IMG/VR virus record: IMGVR_UViG_3300032241_000707
Location: 1-28,292 of that record
Origin: a virus
Strand: one strand, 5' to 3'
DNA length: 28,292 bases
The notes under the pieces were generated by a model. That model saw only the letters and a list, made by a program, of their open reading frames with translations. It did no database searches and had not been told where the DNA came from. How positions within the stretch are numbered: the stretch's first letter is position 1; the number at the start of each line of letters is the position of its first letter. Below, piece by piece: positions 20,786 to 28,292 of the stretch. Both the position numbers and the translations under genes were made by a program.

Positions 20786-22272
20786 TGGCCGGGAATCTGT
20801 ATTTCCCGCAGACCCCGATGCTGCAGCCCAACGGCTACGTGTCGAGGGAATGGCTTGCCTGGTTTCAAAACCCCCAAGTCAACAGCATCAATTTTCTAAA
20901 CCCGATCGGTTTTCTTTCGGGCGGCACTGGCCTATCGGCAACACCGCTGGCGGGCCAGCTGCTGATCGGCACCGGCAGCGGCTATACGCTCAGCACGCTG
21001 ACAGCAGGCGCGGGAATCACCGTCACCAGCGCGCCTGGCTCGATCACGATTGCCGGCAGCGGCGTGACCTCGGTTGCGGCCGGGACCGGCATAAGCGTGA
21101 GCTCCAGTACCGGCGCGGTCACGGTGAACCTGGCCAATACGGCGGTCACGGCGGCGAGCTACGGCAGCGCGTCGTCGGTGACGACGTTCACGGTCAATGC
21201 GCAGGGCCAGTTCACGGCGGCAGTCGACACGCCGATCAGCATCCCGGCGAGCGCGATCAACACGGCGATCCCGAACAGTGGTCTTGCCAACAGCTCGGTT
21301 ACGATCAACGGCAGCGCGGTGAGCCTCGGTGGCTCAACGACGGTTACGGCCAGCACCACAAGCAAGTTGACGTTTAACAACGGTGGCAGCGGTGTTGCGT
21401 CGGGTACATCGTTCGACGGTTCGTCGGCCTACACAATCAGCTACAACACGATCGGAGCAAGCCCGCTGGCCGGCAGTAGTAGCCTGACGACGTTGGGCAC
21501 GGTCACCACGGGAACGTGGAACGCTTCAACCATTGGCGTGGCATATGGCGGCACGGGTGCCACAACACTGACGGGCTATGTAAAAGGCAGTGGAACGAGC
21601 GCGTTGACCGCGGTTGCGTCGATTCCGAACACCGACGTGGCGGGCTTGGGCACGATGTCCACGCAGTCGGCCAGCAGCGTGGCAATCACGGGCGGCACGA
21701 TCAACGGAACGGCGATCGGGGGCACCACGGCGGCAGCGGGCACGTTCACCACGTTATCGGCCACCTCAAACGCCGTAGGATCAGTCACAGCAGCAACAGG
21801 CGGTTTGACGGCGGTCACGGCGGTTACAGGCTCGTTGACGCTTGCCACGGGCGGTTTAAACCTCGCCTCGCAGGTCATGGCGTCTGGGTCTGTCTGGCGG
21901 GTTGTGGCATATGGCACCTATGCGGCGGCCAGCTCTGCCAACGTTCGCGCGCTGACCATGGCGTGTTACTGGGGGTCATCGGCGCTCACGTCCGTGACCA
22001 CGGGCAACGTGCTGGCATCCACGGCGCAAACGACGCCTTGGCGCGTGGAGATGGAAATCAGCGGATCGAGCGCAACCGCTGCGTGGTGTACGTCGGTTCT
22101 TTCGGCGCAGGTCACATCCGCAACGATCCCATTTAATTACGTTGGAACGCCAACCTCGGTCACGGGCCTGACAACCACTTCAACCCTTGATTTTCGCGTC
22201 GGGCAAACGGGCACGGCCACCTCGGGCGATACCATCAACGTGCATTCGGTGACGATTGAAAGGATCAAATGA
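20785..22272 (+). CDS. Tail or head fibre-like protein, 495 aa
   Basis: The N-terminus (MAGNLYFPQTPMLQPNGYVSREWLAWFQN) probably docks onto the virion. Residues about 45 to 340 are low-complexity Gly/Ser/Thr/Ala beta repeats common in trimeric phage fibres, including LGTVTTGTWNASTIGVAYGGTGATTLTGYVKG and GTINGTAIGGTTAAAGTFTTLSAT. The C-terminal 130 residues, starting at VWRVVAYGTYAA, look like a separate beta-sandwich with few repeats and could bind a receptor or form a knob. The start overlaps the gp10-like stop (TGATG). A second, different fibre starts at 27450, so this may be a secondary fibre. Confidence 0.75.
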   Translation: MAGNLYFPQTPMLQPNGYVSREWLAWFQNPQVNSINFLNPIGFLSGGTGLSATPLAGQLLIGTGSGYTLSTLTAGAGITVTSAPGSITIAGSGVTSVAAGTGISVSSSTGAVTVNLANTAVTAASYGSASSVTTFTVNAQGQFTAAVDTPISIPASAINTAIPNSGLANSSVTINGSAVSLGGSTTVTASTTSKLTFNNGGSGVASGTSFDGSSAYTISYNTIGASPLAGSSSLTTLGTVTTGTWNASTIGVAYGGTGATTLTGYVKGSGTSALTAVASIPNTDVAGLGTMSTQSASSVAITGGTINGTAIGGTTAAAGTFTTLSATSNAVGSVTAATGGLTAVTAVTGSLTLATGGLNLASQVMASGSVWRVVAYGTYAAASSANVRALTMACYWGSSALTSVTTGNVLASTAQTTPWRVEMEISGSSATAAWCTSVLSAQVTSATIPFNYVGTPTSVTGLTTTSTLDFRVGQTGTATSGDTINVHSVTIERIK

Positions 22273-22318
22273 TGATTGCCCGAATGACAGTCCGCGTCGC
22301 AGCGCTGTAAGGATCGCG

Positions 22319-22768
22319 ATGACCACCGACATCAACCCCGTTCACGTCCCCAGCCGCGAGCAGATCGAGCGCTTGCAGGCGCACATGATCGGCATGCCAC
22401 AGGCCGAGCTCGACACCGAGCACTATTTCAGCGGCGGCATGTATTGCCGCAAGGTATTCCGCAAGGCCGGTACGCTCATCGTCGGCAAGGTTCACAAGGC
22501 CGATCACATCTTCATGTGCGCGCTGGGCGAGATCGCCGCGTGGTCTGAAAACGGCATGCGCGTGCTGCGGCCAGGCGATGTCATCGAATCCAAAGCAGGA
22601 ACCAAACGCGTCACGCTGGCGCTCACCGATGCCATTGGCGTGACCATTCATAAGACAGACAACATTGATCTGGACACTATCGAAGCCGAGCTGATCGAGC
22701 ACGACCCGACGGCGCTTTTTGATGCGCGCAACCAGATTATTGGATTGATTGAAGGGAAACCACTATGA
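22319..22768 (+). CDS. Cupin-like protein, 149 aa
   Basis: Residues 40 to 110 show a single cupin-like barrel: TLIVGKVHKADHIFMCALGEIAAW (H59, H63), then MRVLRPGDVIESKAGTKRVTLALTD. The usual metal-ligand set is incomplete, because the final His of motif 2 is replaced (AGTKRV where AGTxH is typical), so the barrel is probably structural. Such proteins are common among P22-like ejection/tail genes of Proteobacteria phages, but I know of no proven role. AAGGA lies five bases before the ATG. The gene ends in an ATGA overlap with the next one. A tiny 13-codon ORF (22269 to 22310) bridges it to the fibre gene. Confidence 0.72.
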   Translation: MTTDINPVHVPSREQIERLQAHMIGMPQAELDTEHYFSGGMYCRKVFRKAGTLIVGKVHKADHIFMCALGEIAAWSENGMRVLRPGDVIESKAGTKRVTLALTDAIGVTIHKTDNIDLDTIEAELIEHDPTALFDARNQIIGLIEGKPL

Positions 22769-23481
22769 CATGGGTCGTTACCGCAGTCGTCGGCGGTAGT
22801 GTAGTCAGCGGGCTGATCGGCGCGCACGCGGCTCAAAGTGCAGCCGACACCCAGGCCAATGCCGCGAACAACGCAGCTGCTACGCAGCTGCAGATGTTCA
22901 ACACGATCAACGACCAGAATGCGCCTTATCGCCAGGCGGGTCAGACGGCGCTAGGTCGACTGACGTCGATGACGTCGAACCCCAGCGACCCCAACTCGTT
23001 GACGCATAGGTTCAACACGTCGGATCTGAATGCCAACCTGGCGCCCAACTACGCGTTCATGCTGACGCAGGGCCAAGACGCGATAAACAATCAGAACAGC
23101 GTCTCCAACGGTTTGGTCAGTGGCAACGCGTTGAAGGGCCTTGAGGACTACACCCAGAACACGGCGCAAAGCGCATACCAGCAGGCGTTCAACAACTACA
23201 ACGCCCAGCAGACCAACATCTTCAACCGACTGTCGAACATTGCAGGCCTCGGTCAGACGGCCAATCAAACGACCGCCAACGCCGGCACAACGGCTGCGGG
23301 CAATGCCGGGTCTGCGCAGATGGCGGCGGGCGCCGCTCAGGCCGCTGGTACGGTGGGATCCGCGAACGCACTCACCGGAGGTCTGAGCAACGTCGGCAAC
23401 TATTACATGCTGAACAACCTGACAGGTGGTGGCGTGTTTGGCAATGGAAATTCGGCTTCGGCCAGCTCACTTTTTGGGTAA
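22765..23481 (+). CDS. Ejection protein, P22 gp7-like position
   Basis: A 238-residue protein with a hydrophobic, glycine-rich N-terminus (TWVVTAVVGGSVVSGLIGAHAA) that could insert in a membrane. A helical Ala/Gln/Asn-rich body follows (QSAADTQANAANNAAATQLQMFN, then QSAYQQAFNNYNAQQTNIFNRL), and the C-terminus is Gly/Ser-rich. This layout is typical of the small virion protein ejected with DNA in P22-like phages (gp7). It is the first of three genes in the order small, medium, large that matches P22 gp7, gp20 and gp16. It is coupled to the cupin-like gene by ATGA. Assignment is by layout and composition. Confidence 0.72.
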   Translation: MTWVVTAVVGGSVVSGLIGAHAAQSAADTQANAANNAAATQLQMFNTINDQNAPYRQAGQTALGRLTSMTSNPSDPNSLTHRFNTSDLNANLAPNYAFMLTQGQDAINNQNSVSNGLVSGNALKGLEDYTQNTAQSAYQQAFNNYNAQQTNIFNRLSNIAGLGQTANQTTANAGTTAAGNAGSAQMAAGAAQAAGTVGSANALTGGLSNVGNYYMLNNLTGGGVFGNGNSASASSLFG

Positions 23482-23485
23482 TGAC

Positions 23486-24985
23486 ATGCCGTTGACCATC
23501 CCTGACACCACCATCGCCACAAAAGTCGCCGTGCCGGATGGCATGACGACGCTCGGCAACCTGGTCAATACGGCCAGGGGCGCACAGGCTTACCAGCAGG
23601 CCCAAAAGCTCAATCCGATTCAGCTGCAGACGGCGCAGCAAGAGTTGACGCGCCTGCAGCAGCTCACGCCGCAGGAAGTCCGCAAGGCTGTTTCTGAAGC
23701 TAACGTTTCAGAAGGAACCGCGCAGCCTCGGATCACGTCGGCGCAGCAGGCTGCAGATCTGGCCACGGCCCAGACGCAGTCGGCTCATCTCAATCTTGCG
23801 AACCAAAAGGTCAACGCAGTCGCGGGTCGATTGACAAGCTTGATCAACAACCCGCTGATCCTTTCAGCCGAGCAAAACCCGCAGGCGGTCAACCCCGACC
23901 AATTGAAAGGACTGCTGCAGCAGTACGGATACGAGCAGGCCGATTCGCTCGGACTTCCGCGCCAACAGGCTGATCAACTGATCCAGCCTTACCTGGCTCA
24001 GGCGCAAAACCCTGCCGGCATGCGTCAGTTTTTGAAGGAAAAGCTGCTCGCCACGATGGACCAGGGTGCTCGGCTAAACGCAATGCAGCCCAGCGGAATC
24101 GCCATGAACAACGGCACGCAATTTAAAACTGTCTCGAACAACGAGTTCGGCGCGAATCCCGTGGGGACAACGCTTCCGGGCACCTCGGATGACGTGAAAT
24201 TGCCGCCTGGCCAGCAGCAAACGGTCGGTACGGACGCATCCAACAGGCCGATGGTCGTCATCCGCAGCCCGAACGGTCAGGTCACCGGCGTGTCTGGCGT
24301 GCCCATTATTTCGCGGGCCGGCAACACAACGCCGTTTTTCCCGCCGCCTGGCGAGACGCAAGACACGCTCAAGCAAATGAACGACATTCGGTCGGGATCG
24401 AACGCTGCAGCGTCACAGGCCCCCAGCCAAGCATTCAACGCCAACCAGATCATCAAATACGCAAACGCCGGCTTCACCGGCGGCTGGAAGGACTTTGCAA
24501 CCAAGGTTTTCGGCGGTGCGTTTGGTACTGGCGACACTGCCACCGAGACCCAACTGCTGGGTCACACAATCGCCCAGCAAACCGCATCGCTCGCGCAGCA
24601 GGCCGGCCTGGAAGGATCCGACGCAAAGGTGGCCCTAGCCGGCGAGATGACGGCCGACGGCAAGTGGACCAAGGACGCGATCATCAGCTCGTCGCGCGTG
24701 ATGCGTGCGATCGGGTCGACCGGCACGACGCTCTTTAACCAGGGCCTCGAGAACGCGGTCCAAAAGAGCGGCAACCCGTTTGCGATTCGCGATTTCCGCA
24801 ATCAGTGGGCGCAGGTCGCCAACGTAGACGGCATCCGACTGTACGACGCCATGCGTAATCGAGACGCCGACCCAGATGGCATCAAGCAGGTCGTCGACTC
24901 ACTGGGCGGTACGAAATCCCCGCGCTACCAGGCCGCGCTTTTCAGCATTGACCGAATGCGCGCCGTGATTCAAGGGGATCAGTAA
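23486..24985 (+). CDS. Ejection protein, P22 gp20-like position
   Basis: A 499-residue helical, Gln/Ala-rich protein, similar in size to P22 gp20 (471). Residues 30 to 110 form long helices (AYQQAQKLNPIQLQTAQQELTRLQQL), residues 140 to 200 further helices, and the centre around 210 to 290 is a Gly/Pro/Asn-rich linker. The C-terminal 200 residues are globular helical, with TQLLGHTIAQQTASLAQQAGLEGSDAKVALA. It should be injected into the host with the DNA to form part of the trans-envelope channel. The ATG at 23486 is chosen because the preceding in-frame residues overlap the previous gene. It ends in TAATG with the next gene. Confidence 0.72.
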   Translation: MPLTIPDTTIATKVAVPDGMTTLGNLVNTARGAQAYQQAQKLNPIQLQTAQQELTRLQQLTPQEVRKAVSEANVSEGTAQPRITSAQQAADLATAQTQSAHLNLANQKVNAVAGRLTSLINNPLILSAEQNPQAVNPDQLKGLLQQYGYEQADSLGLPRQQADQLIQPYLAQAQNPAGMRQFLKEKLLATMDQGARLNAMQPSGIAMNNGTQFKTVSNNEFGANPVGTTLPGTSDDVKLPPGQQQTVGTDASNRPMVVIRSPNGQVTGVSGVPIISRAGNTTPFFPPPGETQDTLKQMNDIRSGSNAAASQAPSQAFNANQIIKYANAGFTGGWKDFATKVFGGAFGTGDTATETQLLGHTIAQQTASLAQQAGLEGSDAKVALAGEMTADGKWTKDAIISSSRVMRAIGSTGTTLFNQGLENAVQKSGNPFAIRDFRNQWAQVANVDGIRLYDAMRNRDADPDGIKQVVDSLGGTKSPRYQAALFSIDRMRAVIQGDQ

Positions 24986-27438
24986 TGGCGACCGCAATGC
25001 TTGACGACTTCAGCTCCGACGCGATCAACGCTGCGGTCACCGGCAAGAGCAGCCGCGCACCGCCACCCAAGGGCAAGTTCGACCCGGCTGGCAGTTACGG
25101 CACGCCGGCCAAGCTGCTGGACAACCTGGAGGTCACTGAGAGCGGCGGCAACCCGTATGCCGTGAACGCGCAGACCAAGGCGGTGGGGGCGTATCAGTTC
25201 TTGCCCGAGACTTTGGCCGACATGCACCAGCGCGGCATCCAGTTCGACCCGTTCGACAAGAAACAAGCTCGAGCGGCGGCCGACTACTACATCAGCCAGT
25301 TGGCGCAGAAAAACGGCGGCGACTATCGCAAGGCGATGGCGGCGTATGGTGGGTTCGTCAACGCGGATCCCACGCAGTACGTGAACAAGGTCATGGCCGG
25401 CGTGGACGTCGCACCGCAGCGACCCCAGCAGGCCAGCAACGATCCGTTTGCCGATTTCAACTCGCAGGCGATCACGGCAGCGGTCAAAGGTACCGAGAAG
25501 CCCGAGCCGGCCGCCCAGCAAAACCCCCAGGATCTCAACGGCCCGATCACGACGCCGCTGTATCGGCCGCGCTCGGTGCAAAACCGAGAGGCCAACGGCC
25601 AGCCGTCGCGCTCGGCCACCGAGTTCCTGCGTCAGGAGGTGGTCATACCATCTGTCGCCTTGGCTGACACCATTCAGTCTGGAATCATGGCGCCGGTTGG
25701 AAGTGTCGCGTATGCTGCGGCGCGTCCATTTACGTCCGTTGAGAACGCAACCGCAATTCAGCGCGCGGTATCGGGTAACCCGCATTTGTTTGGCGATCTG
25801 ACGGGCCTGGCAAGCACGCCCGAATACCAGAAGGAAGCATCGCAGAGACTGATGGCGTTTGTCGGCGAGCACATGGGTGAGGGTGCCGACGCGATATCGA
25901 AAAAGACGGGCATTCCAAAAGCTGACGTCGAAAACACGATGCAGACCCTGATGGTGGCGGCAGGGTCCGCGGTCAAGCCCGTGGCGGGTGCCGTCAAGAC
26001 GGTGGCCACGCCGGTGGTCAATGCCGCAAAGACCGTTGGACAAAGCGTGCGCGAAGGCGTGTCGCTGCGCGACCAGTTGCAGCAGCAGTTCCAGGCGCGC
26101 AGGAACCCTGCCCAACCAGCACCTGCCACGCAAGGACCCACCCTGGGCCCGTCAGGCGGCTCTGCAGGCGTCAATCTCGACACGGTGGTGGCCAATGCTT
26201 CCCCCGAGCTGCAGCAGGCCTATGCCGCTGAAAAGGCATCCGGCAAGCCGCTAAACGCAACCGCAGTGCAACGTCACGTTCAAGCTGAGTCGTTGCCGGT
26301 TCCAGTGCGTCTGACCAAAGGGCAGGCGACCGACAACATCCATCAGCTGTCCGATGAATTCAACCGCCGCGGTCAAGTGCAGGCAATTGGCGACCGCCTG
26401 GCAGATCAGGGACAGGCGCTCAAGGAAAACCTGGATGCGATTCGCGAGCAGGCAGCGCCGGATGCGTTCCATACCAACCACGTCGACGCGGGCCAGTCCC
26501 TGATCGAAAACTATCTGAAGCACGACGCCGACGTAAACGCGGGCATCGATGCCAAGTACCAGGCGCTGCGCGATGCAAACGGCGGCGAGTTCCCGGTTGA
26601 TGCACCGGCGCTGTATCAGAACGTGCAGACGGCGCTCAAAAAAGAATTGCTGTCACACGACGCCCCGTCCAGCCAATTGCGCGAGCTGCAGCAGCTGGCC
26701 GAAAAGGGCAGCATGACGATGGAAGACTTCCTGAGCCTGCGTCGCAACCTGGGTAACATCGCACGCACCGCGCAGGAAGGCACGACGCGCCACGCTGCCT
26801 CGGTGATGATTGAGCAGATGGAAAATCTGCCGCTGCAGGGCGGGGCGGCAGAGCTCAAGCCGCTGGCCGACGCAGCTCGAACTGCTGCCCGGCAACGGTT
26901 CGATGCCCTGGCAGCGGATCCAGCCTACAAAGCTGCGGTCGAGGGTCGCGTTAGCGCCGACGACTTCATCAACCGATTCGTCGTCAAGGGTGCGAAAGCC
27001 GACGTCGAGCGCATGCGTCAGACGCTGGCCGACCAGCCTGGCGCCGATCAGACGATCGCCTGGGGCACGGTGGACTGGTTGAAGCGCCAGGCCGGTGTCG
27101 ATCGCGGCAACTTCCGACGCGACGGCTACATCAACTCGCTTAACAGCCTGCGCCCGAAACTCAACAGCCTGGTTGATCCGCGCACGGCCGAGCACCTGGA
27201 CAACCTCGGCCAGGTCGCCGATTACGTGATGGGGCAAAAGCCCGGCACGTATTTCAACAACAGCAACACGTTTGTCAGCACGCTCAGGGAGCACGGCGCG
27301 ACGGCGCTGGAAGGCATTGCAAACGTCAAATTGGGTGGATTCCCCGGGGGCACGATGGCCCGGCAGTTCCTGAACAAACGGAAAAACTCAAAATGGGCCG
27401 AGGACGCGTTGCAGCCTGGCGCTGGCATCACTGATTGA
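24985..27438 (+). CDS. Ejection protein with lytic transglycosylase domain, P22 gp16-like position
   Basis: An 817-residue protein. Residues 42 to 138 form a lysozyme-like transglycosylase: EVTESGGNPYAV with likely catalytic E52, then AVGAYQFLPET, and AMAAYGGF. The rest is largely helical with a hydrophobic Ala/Val/Gly region near 300 to 350 and long helices beyond 480. During infection it would open the peptidoglycan and span the periplasm with the two preceding ejection proteins. P22 gp16 is 609 residues, so this one is longer. A short motif is repeated on either side of the enzyme domain (DFSSDAINAAVTG at 8, DFNSQAITAAVKG at 158). The ATG overlaps the previous stop. Confidence 0.83.
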   Translation: MATAMLDDFSSDAINAAVTGKSSRAPPPKGKFDPAGSYGTPAKLLDNLEVTESGGNPYAVNAQTKAVGAYQFLPETLADMHQRGIQFDPFDKKQARAAADYYISQLAQKNGGDYRKAMAAYGGFVNADPTQYVNKVMAGVDVAPQRPQQASNDPFADFNSQAITAAVKGTEKPEPAAQQNPQDLNGPITTPLYRPRSVQNREANGQPSRSATEFLRQEVVIPSVALADTIQSGIMAPVGSVAYAAARPFTSVENATAIQRAVSGNPHLFGDLTGLASTPEYQKEASQRLMAFVGEHMGEGADAISKKTGIPKADVENTMQTLMVAAGSAVKPVAGAVKTVATPVVNAAKTVGQSVREGVSLRDQLQQQFQARRNPAQPAPATQGPTLGPSGGSAGVNLDTVVANASPELQQAYAAEKASGKPLNATAVQRHVQAESLPVPVRLTKGQATDNIHQLSDEFNRRGQVQAIGDRLADQGQALKENLDAIREQAAPDAFHTNHVDAGQSLIENYLKHDADVNAGIDAKYQALRDANGGEFPVDAPALYQNVQTALKKELLSHDAPSSQLRELQQLAEKGSMTMEDFLSLRRNLGNIARTAQEGTTRHAASVMIEQMENLPLQGGAAELKPLADAARTAARQRFDALAADPAYKAAVEGRVSADDFINRFVVKGAKADVERMRQTLADQPGADQTIAWGTVDWLKRQAGVDRGNFRRDGYINSLNSLRPKLNSLVDPRTAEHLDNLGQVADYVMGQKPGTYFNNSNTFVSTLREHGATALEGIANVKLGGFPGGTMARQFLNKRKNSKWAEDALQPGAGITD

Positions 27439-27449
27439 AGGATTAACCG

Positions 27450-28292
27450 ATGACAACGACTCTTTCCCCGTTGGCGGTCCAACGGTTCTACGACAACAAC
27501 AACAACCCGCTGGTCGGCGGCAAGCTGTACACGTACAGCGCAGGAACCACGACGCCTGCGGCTACCTATACCGACGCAACCGGGGCTACGCAAAACACCA
27601 ACCCGGTGATCCTGAATAGTCGCGGGGAGTGCAACGTCTGGTTGTTGTCTTCGCAGGCCTACAAATTCCTGTTGACTGACTCAGGCGGAAACACGATCTG
27701 GACGGTTGACAACATTTCGGTCAGTACCAATTACACGTTGCCGTACGTTGTCGACACGGGTGCGGTAAATTCGATTGTTCTGAACTACCCGACCAGCATT
27801 CTCACCAATTCGCTGACCGCCGGTCTAACCGTTCCGTTTAAGGTTGCCAATTCAAATACAGGATCGGCAACCATTACCGTAAAGGTTAACGGCACAGGCA
27901 TTGGCTCTGCGTCATTGCTAAACACCGACGGCTCAAGCTTGATTGCAAATGAACTCGTTGCTAACGGTTTGTACGTCGCAATGTACGACGGAACAAATTT
28001 TTATTTGGTTGGGGGTTCATCGGGTGAATTTACCAATCTAAATGTCATTGGCACTTTAACCGCTGCTAACGCGACGATTACAGGCCTGTTATCAGGGGCA
28101 ACTGCAGCGTTCAGTTCAGTTAATACGCCCAACACCTTTGGCTTCAAGAACCGCATCATCAACGGCGGCATGACCCTTGCTCAGAGGGCCACATCAGCCA
28201 CGGTCACGGCAGGCACTGGAGTGCCAACGGCATCGACCGGTTACCCGTGTGTGGATCGGTTCTTTGTTTACTCGACCGGCGCGAACGTCACC
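27450..28292 (+). CDS. Tail fibre/receptor-binding protein, N-terminal part (3' end off window)
   Basis: The frame is open from ATG 27450 to the edge (281 codons). Residues 5 to 95 form a well-known phage fibre attachment module: SPLAVQRFYDNNNNPLVGGK, then YSAGTTTPAATYTDATG, NPVILNSRGECNVWL and IWTVDNI. A Thr/Ser/Asn-rich beta region follows. Near residue 230 a new module starts with FGFKNRIINGGMTLAQRATS, common at the beginning of receptor-binding domains of phage tail proteins. AAGGA lies seven bases before the ATG. GC content drops from about residue 85, suggesting module exchange. In BPP-1 the receptor-binding protein at a comparable place is diversified by a retroelement; no such element is visible inside this window. 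Confidence 0.85.
   Translation, partial: MTTTLSPLAVQRFYDNNNNPLVGGKLYTYSAGTTTPAATYTDATGATQNTNPVILNSRGECNVWLLSSQAYKFLLTDSGGNTIWTVDNISVSTNYTLPYVVDTGAVNSIVLNYPTSILTNSLTAGLTVPFKVANSNTGSATITVKVNGTGIGSASLLNTDGSSLIANELVANGLYVAMYDGTNFYLVGGSSGEFTNLNVIGTLTAANATITGLLSGATAAFSSVNTPNTFGFKNRIINGGMTLAQRATSATVTAGTGVPTASTGYPCVDRFFVYSTGANVT

Noticed and set aside
27450-28292. Diversity-generating retroelement inside the window
   Set aside because: No reverse transcriptase, template repeat or avd-like gene occurs here; only the fibre N-terminus is visible.
1-28292. CRISPR array, tRNA genes, integrase, attachment sites and insertion sequences
   Set aside because: No regularly spaced repeats of CRISPR size, no cloverleaf-like sequence, and no recombinase or transposase motifs were seen on either strand.

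Overview
The window looks like part of a temperate podophage or prophage with a P22-like virion. High GC, the gene families and the layout recall phages of Burkholderiales such as Bordetella BPP-1 and Burkholderia BcepC6B; that host assignment is inferred from family memory and not tested. No bacterial housekeeping gene, tRNA, rRNA, CRISPR, IS element, integrase or lysis cassette is visible.

Layout. A leftward early operon runs from a promoter near 5.7 kb off the left edge: a small membrane protein, three small unknowns, a DUF2800 Cas4/RecB-like nuclease, a DUF2815 ssDNA-binding protein, an internal terminator-like hairpin, a compact family B DNA polymerase, a second small membrane protein, a VRR-NUC nuclease, a 14-codon gene relic, an 83-aa unknown and a protein cut by the window edge. 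From 5.65 to 6.33 kb lies an immunity region: a short HTH repressor with its own terminator, a divergent Cro/YdaS-like gene, and repeated ACTTGT/ACAAGT operator-like sites at both early promoters. A rightward operon follows: Cro-like, HNH protein, 85-aa protein, primase-helicase, a GCACC repeat array, a ribbon-helix-helix protein, a 47-aa basic protein, a GroES-like co-chaperonin, a 64-aa unknown and a DUF5681 putative small terminase.

A 128-bp gap with three DnaA-box matches and an AT-rich flank precedes the late module: large terminase, P22-type portal, a charged unknown, scaffold, P22-type coat with an I-domain-like insertion, three small virion-type proteins, gp4-like and gp10-like tail/head-completion proteins, a fibre-like protein, a cupin-like protein, three ejection-type proteins (the last with a lytic transglycosylase domain), and the N-terminal part of a tail fibre cut by the right edge.

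How it fits together. Replication genes are split between the two divergent operons (polymerase, SSB and nucleases left; primase-helicase right), so the repressor could silence both halves through related operators. The phage-encoded GroES-like protein just ahead of the packaging genes suggests help in folding coat protein. Most likely unusual features are the shared recognition helix of repressor and Cro with its operator array, the DnaA-box cluster, the GCACC array beside the RHH gene, the attenuator before the polymerase, and several genes of 14 to 56 codons.
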